From positions 1 to 64,000 of the forward strand of contig NZ_JAFEVR010000016.1 of assembly GCF_017352375.1 (NCBI RefSeq): a stretch of DNA of 64,000 bases, written 5' to 3'. Below, piece by piece: positions 51,119 through 59,117 of this stretch; positions within the stretch are counted from its first letter, which is position 1, and each line of letters opens with the position of its first letter. The notes beneath the pieces are model-generated. The model ran no database searches. It was not told the DNA's origin and saw only the letters and a list, made by a program, of their open reading frames with translations. The translations under genes and the position numbers were made by a program. The DNA comes from Mycolicibacterium sp. S2-37 (lineage in GTDB: Bacteria; Actinomycetota; Actinomycetes; Mycobacteriales; Mycobacteriaceae).

Positions 51119-52276
51119 GTGACCGCTGCAGACATCAGGGACATCGACACCGGCGTGCCCATGACGCGCTTCGCCCGGGGCTGGCACTGCCTCGGCCTTG
51201 CCGAGAACTTCCGGGACGGACAGCCGCACGGCGTCGACGCGTTCGGCACCCGGCTGGTCGTGTTCGCCGATGCCGACGGCGCGCTGCACGTGCTCGACGG
51301 CTACTGCAGGCACATGGGCGGCGACCTCTCCCAGGGCACGGTCAAGGGCGATTCGATCGCCTGCCCGTTCCACGACTGGCGCTGGCAGGGCTCGACGGGC
51401 CGCTGCTCGCTGGTGCCCTATGCCAAGCGCACTCCACGGCTGGCGCGCACGCGGTGCTGGCCCGCCGACGAGGTCAACGGCCAGTTACTCGTCTGGCACG
51501 ACCCGGAGGGGTCGACACCGCCGGCCGAGCTGTTCCCGCCCACGATCGAGGGCTACGACGAGGGGCTGTGGTCGCCGTGGTCGTGGAATTCGATCCTCAT
51601 CGAGGGCTCGCACTGCCGCGAGATCGTCGACAACAACGTCGACATGGCGCACTTCTTCTACATCCACCACGCCTATCCGACCTTCTTCAAGAACGTGATC
51701 GAAGGCCACACGGCCAGCCAGTTCATGGAGTCCAAGCCCCGGCCCGACACCACTCCCAACTACGAAAATCTCTGGGAGGGAACGAAGTTGAGGTCCGAGG
51801 CGACGTACTTCGGGCCTGCGTACATGATCAACTGGTTGCACAACGACGTCGCGCCCGATTTCACGATCGAGGTGGCGCTGATCAACTGCCACTATCCGGT
51901 GAGCCACGATTCGTTCGTGCTGATGTGGGGTGTCGCGGTCCAGGAGCTGCCTGGGTTGCCGGCGGACAAGGCGGCGAAGCTCGCGACATCGATGAGCCGG
52001 TCCTTCGGTGAGGGCTTCCTCGAAGACGTGGAGATCTGGAAGCACAAGACCCGCATCGAGAACCCGTTGCTCACCGAGGAGGACGGTGCGGTGTACCAGC
52101 ACCGCCGGTGGTACGAGCAGTTCTACGTCGACCTGGCCGACGTCACCGCGGATATGACCGACCGCTTCGAACTCGAGGTCGACACCGGACACGCCAACGA
52201 CTTCTGGCAGCAGGAGGTCGCCGGAAACCTGGTCAGTACACCGACTTCGGCTGACGAAGTGCTGTCCGACCGGTAG
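51119..52276 (+). CDS. kshA: KshA-type Rieske oxygenase (3-ketosteroid 9-alpha-hydroxylase, oxygenase component)
   Basis: 385 residues, the usual KshA length. The Rieske [2Fe-2S] ligands are Cys63, His65, Cys82 and His85 in CRHMGGDLSQG and CPFHDW; the mononuclear iron site is in DNNVDMAHFFYIHH (His178 and His183). The sequence ARGWHCLGLAENFRDGQPHGVDAFG and NGQLLVWHDPEG closely follow remembered KshA. It 9-alpha-hydroxylates 3-ketosteroids such as AD with a KshB reductase, opening ring B. The genes near it are not steroid genes, so it is probably a paralogue with its own TetR control. Confidence 0.9.
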   Translation: MTAADIRDIDTGVPMTRFARGWHCLGLAENFRDGQPHGVDAFGTRLVVFADADGALHVLDGYCRHMGGDLSQGTVKGDSIACPFHDWRWQGSTGRCSLVPYAKRTPRLARTRCWPADEVNGQLLVWHDPEGSTPPAELFPPTIEGYDEGLWSPWSWNSILIEGSHCREIVDNNVDMAHFFYIHHAYPTFFKNVIEGHTASQFMESKPRPDTTPNYENLWEGTKLRSEATYFGPAYMINWLHNDVAPDFTIEVALINCHYPVSHDSFVLMWGVAVQELPGLPADKAAKLATSMSRSFGEGFLEDVEIWKHKTRIENPLLTEEDGAVYQHRRWYEQFYVDLADVTADMTDRFELEVDTGHANDFWQQEVAGNLVSTPTSADEVLSDR

Positions 52277-52321
52277 CTTCCGTGACGTGCGCAGCATGGG
52301 GGGCCCGGCGGGAGACGTTCG

Positions 52322-53101
52322 GTGATCTGGCTGCTGCAACAACCGCCGATCATCGTCGCCCCAGTCGTGGTGATCGTCACGGTCGCGCTGTCGGTGTTCG
52401 GTCTCATCGCCTTCCGGCGCCTGACGCGATCCGAACGCTTCGAGTCGGCGAATGACGTCACCGCCCAGACCTTCGCGCTGGCGGGCATCCTCTACGCGGT
52501 ACTGGTCGCCTTCGTCGTCGTGGTGGTGTGGGAGCAGTTCGAAGACGCCACCGCGGCGACCGAATCCGAAGCCAACGCCATCTCCGATCTGCTCCGGGAT
52601 TCCGAGACGCTGCCACCGCAATCGCGCGAGGCTGTGCGGCGCAGCCTGATCGCCTACGCCGAGGATGTGGTGAACGACGAATTCGTCCGGCTACACCACG
52701 GGGAGGCCATCGAGCAGCAGTCTGACGAGCTGACCGCGATCTGGCAGAGCTACCTCGACGTCCAACCGGTCACCCAGATCCAGATCGCCTTTCTGAACGA
52801 GGACATCAGCAAGCTCAACGATCTCGGGAGCAGCCGCAAGGTGCGCATCTCGAGCAGCCATTCGGGGATCCCCACAGAACTGTGGGTGCTACTGGTCGGC
52901 GGCGGTGCGGTGATGCTGCTGTTCACCTACCTGTTCGGGACGGCGCATCTGGCTGTGCACGCGTGTTCGGTCGCACTGGCGGGCGCACTGCTGTCCTTCG
53001 TGCTGTACCTGATCTTCGCGTTGGAGCACCCGTTCGTGGGTGACCTGTCGGTGCAGACCTATCCCTACGAACACGTCCTCGAGGCGTGGCGAGACGGGTG
53101 A
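52322..53101 (+). CDS. DUF4239-type membrane protein
   Basis: 259 residues. Four hydrophobic helices: two N-terminal (about 8-30, 55-72) and two C-terminal (about 188-210, 215-235), separated by an amphipathic acidic region (FEDATAATESEANAISDLLRD). The layout and the SEANAISDLLR segment match the DUF4239 family of unknown function, sometimes called bestrophin-like. GGGAGA precedes GTG 52322. Possibly cotranscribed with the KshA-like gene 45 bases upstream. Confidence 0.8.
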   Translation: MIWLLQQPPIIVAPVVVIVTVALSVFGLIAFRRLTRSERFESANDVTAQTFALAGILYAVLVAFVVVVVWEQFEDATAATESEANAISDLLRDSETLPPQSREAVRRSLIAYAEDVVNDEFVRLHHGEAIEQQSDELTAIWQSYLDVQPVTQIQIAFLNEDISKLNDLGSSRKVRISSSHSGIPTELWVLLVGGGAVMLLFTYLFGTAHLAVHACSVALAGALLSFVLYLIFALEHPFVGDLSVQTYPYEHVLEAWRDG

Positions 53102-53105
53102 GCGC

Positions 53106-54200
53106 TCAGGCGAGCGCCGACATCGCCTTTTCCGCGTTGTAGCCGGCGAATCTGTCGAGTTCGCCGTCGCGTAACCGGTTCACCCACCCCGGATCGGCGA
53201 GCAGTGCGCGCCCGATGGCGGCGATGTCGAACTCACCGGCATCGAACTGTTCGACCAGACGGTCGACCGGCGCCGGCTGGATGAGCTGCCCACGCTTCTC
53301 GCTGCGGAACTGTGTTTCCAAACCGACCGATCCGACCGTGATGACGGGCAGCCCGGTGACCTTCCTGGTCCAGCCGGCGAGGCTCAACTGTGGGTCGTAC
53401 TCCGGGAACGCGGGCTGATAGTGCCTGCGTGTCGAGGGATGCAGCATGTCGACCCCGGCTGCGATCAGCGGGCTCAACAGCTCCTGCAGCTGGGTCGGAT
53501 CGTCGGCGATGGACGCCGCGTAATCGGTGCCCTTCCACTGCGAGAAGCGGAAGATGACCGGATAGTCGGGGCCGACGGCGGCCCGCACTGCCGCCACCAC
53601 TTCGGACGGGAACCGCGTCCGCTCCGCAAGCGATCCGCCGTATCCGTCGGTGCGCAGATTCGTTCGCCCCCACAGGAACTGATCCAACAGGTAGCCATGG
53701 GCGCCGTGCAGCTCGACGGCGTCGAAACCCACCCGCTGCGCGGTGGCGGCGCTTCGCGCGAACAGTTCGGCCACCTGACCCAGTTCGTCGATCTGCAGCG
53801 CCCGCCCGCGCGGCTGGCCGAGTCCGTCGATGCCGGACGGGCCGACAGGGACCACACCGTCGGCGTCGTCGCGCTGCACACCCTGGTGCCACAACTGCGC
53901 GGCGATCGTGCCGCCCTCGCTGTGCACGGCTTCGACGACGCGCGTCCAACCCGCCAGCACGTCCTCGCCCGCCAGCGTCGGGATGGAGTACGGGTAGCCG
54001 GCCGCCGGGTCGGGCAGACGCACACCTTCGGTGATGATCAGACCGACGCCACCGGCAGCGCGCCGGCGGTAGTACTCCGCGACGTCCGCGCCCGGGACAC
54101 CGCCGGGCGACGCCTGGCGGGTCATCGGTGCCATCGCGAATCGGTTCGGCACGGTCAACGTGCCGACGGTCAACGGTTCGAAGAGATCGGCTGCAGCCAC
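53106..54200 (-). CDS. Old Yellow Enzyme family NADH:flavin oxidoreductase
   Basis: 364 residues, FMN-dependent TIM barrel that reduces activated C=C bonds with NAD(P)H. Seen: DLFEPLTVGTLTVPNRFAMAPMTR at the start, EGVRLP, GFDAVELHGAHGYLLDQFL containing the conserved HGAHGYLL motif, the RTDGYGGS segment and IAAIGRALLADPGWV. The start is taken as GTG 54200 with GAGAGG just before it; a TTG at 54212 overlaps the previous stop. Third gene of the SnoaL-NmrA-OYE operon. Confidence 0.9.
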   Translation of the reverse strand: MAAADLFEPLTVGTLTVPNRFAMAPMTRQASPGGVPGADVAEYYRRRAAGGVGLIITEGVRLPDPAAGYPYSIPTLAGEDVLAGWTRVVEAVHSEGGTIAAQLWHQGVQRDDADGVVPVGPSGIDGLGQPRGRALQIDELGQVAELFARSAATAQRVGFDAVELHGAHGYLLDQFLWGRTNLRTDGYGGSLAERTRFPSEVVAAVRAAVGPDYPVIFRFSQWKGTDYAASIADDPTQLQELLSPLIAAGVDMLHPSTRRHYQPAFPEYDPQLSLAGWTRKVTGLPVITVGSVGLETQFRSEKRGQLIQPAPVDRLVEQFDAGEFDIAAIGRALLADPGWVNRLRDGELDRFAGYNAEKAMSALA

Positions 54201-54208
54201 GCCACCTC

Positions 54209-55069
54209 TCAACGCACCCGCGGCGGCGACGATTCCATGCCGTCGAGCTGATCGACATGGGCGGCGAGAAAATCGGCGACCGAACGCGCCGGGCGACCGG
54301 TGATGCGTGGCACCGTGTCGGTCACCCGATCCTCGGATCCGCGGCTGATCGCTTCGTCCATCGCGGCGAGGACCACGGCGAAGTCCCGCGGCACGCCCGA
54401 CGCGGCGATCTGCTCGGCACGCTCAGCGGTGCTGACGGCCACGTGCTGGATCGTCCGACCGGTGAGTTCTGTTGCCAGGGAGCACACGTCGGCGTAGCTG
54501 AGCGCCTCCGGCCCGGTGATCAGGTATTCGGGGTCGGGTACCGCGTCGTCAAGGAGCGTATGCGCCGCCACGGCCGCGATGTCCTCGACGTCGACGAACC
54601 CGATCCGACCGGCACCGGTCGCCGTGGTCACGGTTCCGGTCCGCATTCCCAGGGCCACCGGATGGTCTCCGACGAAGTTCGTCATGAACCACGACGGGCG
54701 CAGCACCACCGGCTCCGGCACGGTGTCGGTGACGAGCCGGTACAGCGCGCCGAGACCGTGATCGGCCGGCTCGGTGGCCGACGAGCTGAGCAGCGCCACC
54801 CGGCGCAGACCCCGCGCGAGGCCCATCTCCAGAAACGGCCGGACCACGGGTGCGGGCTCGGCCACCCCCACCGGCGCGACGAGGTACATCCGCTCGACGC
54901 CGGCCAGGGCGTCGGCGTAGGTCCCGCGGTCGGTCCAGTCGAACCGCACCGCTGCGCGCCCGGGATCTCGGCTGGCCGTGCGGACCTCTGCGCCCGCCTC
55001 CCTGAGCAGCCGGCTCACCGCGGATCCGGTGTGACCGGTCGCCCCGGTGACGAGTAACGGCCCGGTCAT
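54209..55069 (-). CDS. NmrA/atypical-SDR NAD(P)-binding protein
   Basis: 286 residues. GATGHTGSAV at residues 8-17 is the Rossmann motif; FDWTDRGTYADALAGVERMYLVAPV and RPSWFMTNF follow the NmrA/quinone reductase-2 pattern. No Tyr-x3-Lys, as expected for atypical SDRs that bind NADP(H) with redox-sensing or reductase roles. ATG 55069 overlaps the SnoaL stop (ATGA). Its partners in the operon suggest modification of an enone substrate. Confidence 0.87.
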   Translation of the reverse strand: MTGPLLVTGATGHTGSAVSRLLREAGAEVRTASRDPGRAAVRFDWTDRGTYADALAGVERMYLVAPVGVAEPAPVVRPFLEMGLARGLRRVALLSSSATEPADHGLGALYRLVTDTVPEPVVLRPSWFMTNFVGDHPVALGMRTGTVTTATGAGRIGFVDVEDIAAVAAHTLLDDAVPDPEYLITGPEALSYADVCSLATELTGRTIQHVAVSTAERAEQIAASGVPRDFAVVLAAMDEAISRGSEDRVTDTVPRITGRPARSVADFLAAHVDQLDGMESSPPRVR

Positions 55070-55494
55070 GCGGACTCACCGAGCGCATCGGCCGCGGCGG
55101 AGGGGCTCCAGTAGTCGCGATAGTTGACGATGCCGTCGTCCCCGACGGTGATGACCGCGATGTAGCGCATCAGATAGGGCCGCTGAGTGGCGACCGCCAC
55201 GCCCTCGACGTCGAACTCCACCACCACCGTGTCCGGATCGAGCGTCTGGTGCCGGGTCTGCGCAATCACGTTGCGGACGTCGAGCATCTCGGTGTAGCCG
55301 GCCAGGTAGTCGAGCACCGCGGCCCGACTGTCGAGGCGAGACGGCTGTCCGGGGCCCGCGAAGGGGAACTCCATCGTTCCGTGCGGTGCCCACAGCATGG
55401 CGAATCCAGTCATGTCGTGAGCCAGGAGCAGTTCCAGGGCCCGGTCGATGGTGTGGTTGGCGCGCCGCCGGCGCTCGTCGTCCTGCGCTGACAT
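55066..55494 (-). CDS. SnoaL-like NTF2-fold protein
   Basis: 142 residues with the cone fold: NHTIDRALELLLAHDMTGFAMLWAPHGTMEFPFA at the N-terminus and VVVEFDVEGVAVATQRPYLMRYIAVITVGD strands. Possibly an isomerase or hydratase. AGGTGATG lies just before ATG 55494, a good ribosome site. First gene of the operon, facing the TetR gene at 55591 across a region with two palindromic sites. Confidence 0.85.
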   Translation of the reverse strand: MSAQDDERRRRANHTIDRALELLLAHDMTGFAMLWAPHGTMEFPFAGPGQPSRLDSRAAVLDYLAGYTEMLDVRNVIAQTRHQTLDPDTVVVEFDVEGVAVATQRPYLMRYIAVITVGDDGIVNYRDYWSPSAAADALGESA

Positions 55495-55514
55495 CTCATC
55501 ACCTCCGTGTCTCT

Positions 55515-55533
55515 GGACGAAACGGTTCCGTCC
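55515..55533. promoter_or_regulatory. operator-like repeat 1, SnoaL/TetR divergent region
   Basis: GGACG-AAACGGTTC-CGTCC: 5-bp arms with 9-base spacer. The same elements recur in order at 55550-55573, so the region between the two promoters holds a tandem pair. It lies upstream of the SnoaL gene. Confidence 0.55.
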
Positions 55534-55549
55534 CGTCCACTGTAACAAT

Positions 55550-55573
55550 GGACGAGACGGTCCTGTTCCGTCC
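55550..55573. promoter_or_regulatory. operator-like repeat 2, SnoaL/TetR divergent region
   Basis: GGACGAGACGG and TTCCGTCC flank this 24-base site; GGACG/CGTCC arms repeat those of site 1, with a longer spacer. It ends 5 bases before a TAGAGT hexamer (55579-55584) that lies six bases from the TetR GTG. Confidence 0.55.
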
Positions 55574-55590
55574 GCTGCTAGAGTGGCGCC

Positions 55591-56178
55591 GTGACGTCAC
55601 CTCGCCGGGCACCCAGTGGGGCGGCCGTGTTCAAGCCCCAGGTGACGGATGCGATCACCACCGCGGCGGTCGACGCACTGGCTGAACACGGCTATGCCAA
55701 ATTGTCGATGGAAGGCGTCGCCAAACGAGCCGGCGTCGGCAAGAGCGCGCTGTACCGCCGGTGGCCGTCGAAGGTGGAGATGGTTACCGACGTCCTCGCG
55801 CATCTGAGCGTCCCCGCCGGCCCGGCCCCCGACACCGGCTCCCTGCGCGGCGACATCCGGGCGATGCTCGACGCCGTGGCGGACTGGCTCACCGACCCTC
55901 GCATGCGGGCGATCCTGCCGAGTCTCGTCGCCGAGTACGACCGGAACCCGGCCTTGGCGGAAGCCAGCGCCAACCACATCAGCGGTCCGCGCCGGGCGTG
56001 GGCGCGCGAGGCGCTCGACCGCGCCGAGCGGCGTGGTGACCTCACCCCGGAAGTATCTGAGCTGCTGCTGGACCTGCTGGTCGCGCCCACCTACTGGCGC
56101 GTTGTCCACGGCAGGGAGGTCGACGGGCGCTATCTGGATCTGCTCGCCGATGCCCTGACCCGAGGCGTCACGGGCTGA
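55591..56178 (+). CDS. TetR-family regulator
   Basis: 195 residues with DNA-binding domain AAVDALAEHGYAKLSMEGVAKRAGVGKSALYRRWPSK (about 23-62) and the TetR C-terminal pattern HGREVDGRYLDLLADALTRG of the TetR_C_11/16 type. GTG 55591 is the leaderless-type start with TAGAGT six bases upstream. It probably represses the divergent SnoaL-NmrA-OYE operon and itself through the two GGACG/CGTCC sites. Confidence 0.85.
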   Translation: MTSPRRAPSGAAVFKPQVTDAITTAAVDALAEHGYAKLSMEGVAKRAGVGKSALYRRWPSKVEMVTDVLAHLSVPAGPAPDTGSLRGDIRAMLDAVADWLTDPRMRAILPSLVAEYDRNPALAEASANHISGPRRAWAREALDRAERRGDLTPEVSELLLDLLVAPTYWRVVHGREVDGRYLDLLADALTRGVTG

Positions 56179-56262
56179 ACGCCGGCGCCGGATAGACCGG
56201 ACACCGGCGGGTTTTTCTCGCACAATCGTGCCCGCTCCGTTTACGGTTTGGGGGTGCCAAGC

Positions 56263-57132
56263 ATGGATCGCCGCAGTGCAATGTTGATGTTGGGGTTTGG
56301 TGTGGCGGCTGCCGCGCTGCCGCAACCGCTCGCCCACGCCCAGCCGCCGATCGGCGATGCGCCTCCCGGACCGGCCGGTCCCGGGGACGCGCCGACGGCT
56401 GCCGAGGCCGGACCCGGCCTGTTGTGGGCCGACGAGTTCAACGGGCCGGCGGGTTCGCCGCCGAACCCGGCATCGTGGTTCATCGTCCCGGCCCGCGAGA
56501 CCATCCGGAACCCCCACGAATGGGACAAGCCGTTCAACATGGGCCGGTATGTCACCGACCAGGAGCACGTCTTCCAGGACGGCAACGGCAACCTCGTCAT
56601 CCGCGCCACCCGTGGTCCCGGTACGACCATCCAGGAGAAGTACGCCAGCGCGAAGATCATCGGCAACTGGCGCGGCGGGGTCGGCACGACGTGGGAGGCC
56701 CGCCTCAAGCTGAACTGCCTGACCGACGGAGCCTGGCCGGCCTTCTGGCTGATCAACGACAGCCCCGTGCGCGGCGGCGAGGTCGACCTCGTCGAGTGGT
56801 ACGGCAACCGGGACTGGCCCTCGGGCACCACGGTGCACGCGCGACTGGACGGCACCCAGTTCCAGACCCACAAACACCCGGTCGACGGGGACTGGCACAC
56901 CTGGCGGATGACCTGGCAGCCGAGCGGCATGTACTTCTGGAAGGACTACGTGCCCGGTATGGAGCCGTTCTTCACGGTGCTGGCCAACTCCCTGCCGGAG
57001 TGGCCGTTCAACGATCCGGGCTACACGATGGCACCGGTGTTCAACATCGCCGTCGGTGGTTCCGGCGGCCGGGAGCCCGCCGGCGGCACCTACCCGGCAG
57101 AGATGCTCGTCGACTGGATCCGCGTCTTCTGA
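56263..57132 (+). CDS. secreted GH16 beta-glucanase (Rv0315-like)
   Basis: 289 residues. Signal peptide (MDRRSAMLMLGFGVAAAALPQPLAHAQ), possibly Tat type (DRRSAM), then a laminin G-like jelly-roll with WADEFNGP near the start, and the GH16 catalytic motif GEVDLVEWYG with nucleophile and acid/base Glu (ExDxxE, about residues 172-177). Expected to hydrolyse beta-1,3- or mixed beta-glucans. ATG 56263 is preferred because a G-run lies 9-13 bases before; GTG 56254 is possible. Confidence 0.88.
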   Translation: MDRRSAMLMLGFGVAAAALPQPLAHAQPPIGDAPPGPAGPGDAPTAAEAGPGLLWADEFNGPAGSPPNPASWFIVPARETIRNPHEWDKPFNMGRYVTDQEHVFQDGNGNLVIRATRGPGTTIQEKYASAKIIGNWRGGVGTTWEARLKLNCLTDGAWPAFWLINDSPVRGGEVDLVEWYGNRDWPSGTTVHARLDGTQFQTHKHPVDGDWHTWRMTWQPSGMYFWKDYVPGMEPFFTVLANSLPEWPFNDPGYTMAPVFNIAVGGSGGREPAGGTYPAEMLVDWIRVF

Positions 57133-57145
57133 CCGGCACAGCTCC

Positions 57146-57173
57146 TTGACTGTGCCCTGCGTCACAGTAATAT
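57146..57173 (+). promoter_or_regulatory. promoter of the TetR-R2lox operon
   Basis: TTGACT at 57146-57151 and TAATAT at 57168-57173, 16-base spacer. The -10 shares its final base with the TGACCA-C-TGGTCA operator, a classic repressible layout. Confidence 0.65.
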
Positions 57174-57185
57174 GACCACTGGTCA
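57173..57185. promoter_or_regulatory. TGACCA-C-TGGTCA operator-like palindrome
   Basis: Perfect 6-1-6 inverted repeat over the expected transcription start of the TetR-R2lox operon, 27 bases before the TetR ATG. Likely TetR autorepression site. Confidence 0.65.
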
Positions 57186-57212
57186 CATTCGACGCAGCGG
57201 TGAGGAGCGGCC

Positions 57213-57920
57213 ATGCCGACGGTCACGTGGGCCCGCCTCGACGGGGGTCGCCGCACCGCCGTCCTGGCCGCCGCCGAGGCCGAGTTCGCCTCGCACGGCT
57301 TCTCGGCCGGCAGCCTGAACGTCATCGCGCGCCGCGCCGGCGTCGCCAAGGGCAGCCTGTTCCAGTACTTCGCCGACAAGCGCGATCTGTATGCCTACGT
57401 GACCGACCAGGCGAGTCACCGCGTGCGGGTCTACATGGAGGCCCAGATCGACGCACTCGACGCGCGCCGGTCCTTTTTCCCCTTCCTGACCGACCTGCTG
57501 GACGCCTGGGTCGCCTACTTCGCCGACAATCCCCGCGAGCGCGCCCTGCACGCGGCGGCCAGCTTCGAAGTGGACACCGATGCACGAGTCAGCGTGCGAG
57601 CCGTGGTGCACCGTCACTACCTCGACGTGCTGCGCCCCCTGGTGCGTGACGCCCAGAAGCGCGGCGACCTGCGCGAGGACGCTGACACCGACATGCTGTT
57701 GGCGCTGCTGCTGATGATCCTGCCGCACCTGGCGCTCGCGCCCTACGTCCGTGGACTCGATCCGCTGCTGGGCCTCGACGAACCATCGCCCGAACAGCCG
57801 GCACTGGCCGTGCGCCGCTTCGTGGCGGTGCTCGCGTCGGCGTTCTCGTCGGCCCCCGCTGCTTCTTCATCCCAGCCCATCACCGCAGTATCGACCCCAG
57901 GAGGTCACCCTCATGTCTAG
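57213..57920 (+). CDS. TetR-family regulator of R2lox operon
   Basis: 235 residues. DNA-binding domain about 12-60 with VLAAAEAEFASHGFSAGSLNVIARRAGVAKGSLFQYFADKRDLY, then a ligand domain. The C-terminus has a Ser/Pro-rich extension. ATG 57213 follows GAGGAG at 57201-57206. The gene overlaps the R2lox gene by eight bases. From memory Rv0232 and Rv0233 are the same pair. It is most likely the repressor of its own operon at the palindrome just upstream. Confidence 0.88.
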   Translation: MPTVTWARLDGGRRTAVLAAAEAEFASHGFSAGSLNVIARRAGVAKGSLFQYFADKRDLYAYVTDQASHRVRVYMEAQIDALDARRSFFPFLTDLLDAWVAYFADNPRERALHAAASFEVDTDARVSVRAVVHRHYLDVLRPLVRDAQKRGDLREDADTDMLLALLLMILPHLALAPYVRGLDPLLGLDEPSPEQPALAVRRFVAVLASAFSSAPAASSSQPITAVSTPGGHPHV

Positions 57921-58851
57921 AACCCGCTCGGATTCGCTGGCCGCCGGAGGTCTCAACTGGGACAGCCTGCCGCTCAAATTGTTCGCCGGCGGCAACGCCA
58001 AATTCTGGAATCCCGCCGACATCGATTTCACCCGCGACCGCGAGGACTGGGAGTCGCTGTCGGAGCTGGAACGCGAGTGGGCCACCCGGCTGTGCGCCCA
58101 GTTCATCGCCGGAGAGGAAGCCGTCACCCAGGACATCCAGCCGTTCATGGCGGCGATGCGCGCCGAGGGCCGCCTCGGAGACGAAATGTACTTGACGCAG
58201 TTCGCATTCGAGGAGGCCAAGCACACCCAGGTGTTCCGGATGTGGCTCGACGCGGTGGGGATGACCGACGACCTGCAGTGCTTCCTGGACGATCTACCCG
58301 CCTACCGGCAGATGTTCTACGAGGAGTTGCCTGCCTCGCTCGACGCGCTGGCCACCGATCCGTCGCCCTCCTCGCAGGTGCGGGCATCGGTGACCTACAA
58401 CCACGTCATCGAAGGCATGATGGCTTTAACGGGATACTATGCCTGGCAACGGATCTGCGTCGATCGTGACATCCTTCCCGGCATGCAGGAGCTGGTCCGC
58501 CGGATCGGTGACGACGAGCGGCGGCACATGGCCTGGGGCACGTTCACCTGCAGACGCCACGTCGCCGCCGACGACTCCAACTGGGCGGTGTTCGAGTCCC
58601 GGATGAACGAATTGATCCCGCTGGCACTGAAGAACACCGAGGACGGTTTCGGCCTCTACGAAGAGGTGCCGTTCGGGCTGCAGATGGACGAGTTCCAGAA
58701 CTACGCCGCCGACAAGGGGATGCGGCGATTCGGCACCATCAGCAGCGCCCGCGGGCGACCGCTGTCCGAGATCGACGTGGACTCGTCGCCGCTGCATCTG
58801 GAGGACAGCTTCGCCGACGAGGACCGGCGCGCGTTGGCGACATCGGCGTGA
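57913..58851 (+). CDS. R2-like ligand-binding oxidase (R2lox, Mn/Fe)
   Basis: 312 residues, ferritin-like. All metal ligands of M. tuberculosis R2lox are present at identical numbering: Glu68, Glu101, His104, Glu167, Glu202, His205; so are Val71 and Tyr162, which form the ether cross-link (EEAVTQD, EEAKH, TYNHVIEG, DDERRHM). Such proteins assemble a heterobinuclear Mn/Fe cofactor with a bound fatty acid and are thought to be oxidases, not ribonucleotide reductases. AGGAGG precedes ATG 57913. Downstream, a GC-rich stem-loop follows. Substrate unknown. Confidence 0.95.
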   Translation: MSRTRSDSLAAGGLNWDSLPLKLFAGGNAKFWNPADIDFTRDREDWESLSELEREWATRLCAQFIAGEEAVTQDIQPFMAAMRAEGRLGDEMYLTQFAFEEAKHTQVFRMWLDAVGMTDDLQCFLDDLPAYRQMFYEELPASLDALATDPSPSSQVRASVTYNHVIEGMMALTGYYAWQRICVDRDILPGMQELVRRIGDDERRHMAWGTFTCRRHVAADDSNWAVFESRMNELIPLALKNTEDGFGLYEEVPFGLQMDEFQNYAADKGMRRFGTISSARGRPLSEIDVDSSPLHLEDSFADEDRRALATSA

Positions 58852-58857
58852 TGCGTC

Positions 58858-58872
58858 CGGCCCGACGGGCCG
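58858..58872 (+). terminator. stem-loop after R2lox
   Basis: CGGCCC-GAC-GGGCCG, starting seven bases after the R2lox stop. A short, GC-rich hairpin suitable for termination. The rest of the 266-base gap to the next gene shows no other clear signal. Confidence 0.55.
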
Positions 58873-59117
58873 ACTGAATTCCAGCTACCCGGCCCGTCAC
58901 GCGGAACGCAATGCGGCGGCGAAACTCGGCGATGTCCGGCGCACGGCGGCAACATTGGCGGTGTGCTCATTGCGCCCACGTCAATAGCGGGTGTGGGGGC
59001 GAACCTTACACATCGTTATGGAACTGATTCTCGCGACAATCAAACTTGGCGCCCACGAACGCATTTGTTGTTGGTACGGTCACCACCACAATCGCGCTCA
59101 AGACAACAGGTGGGGTG

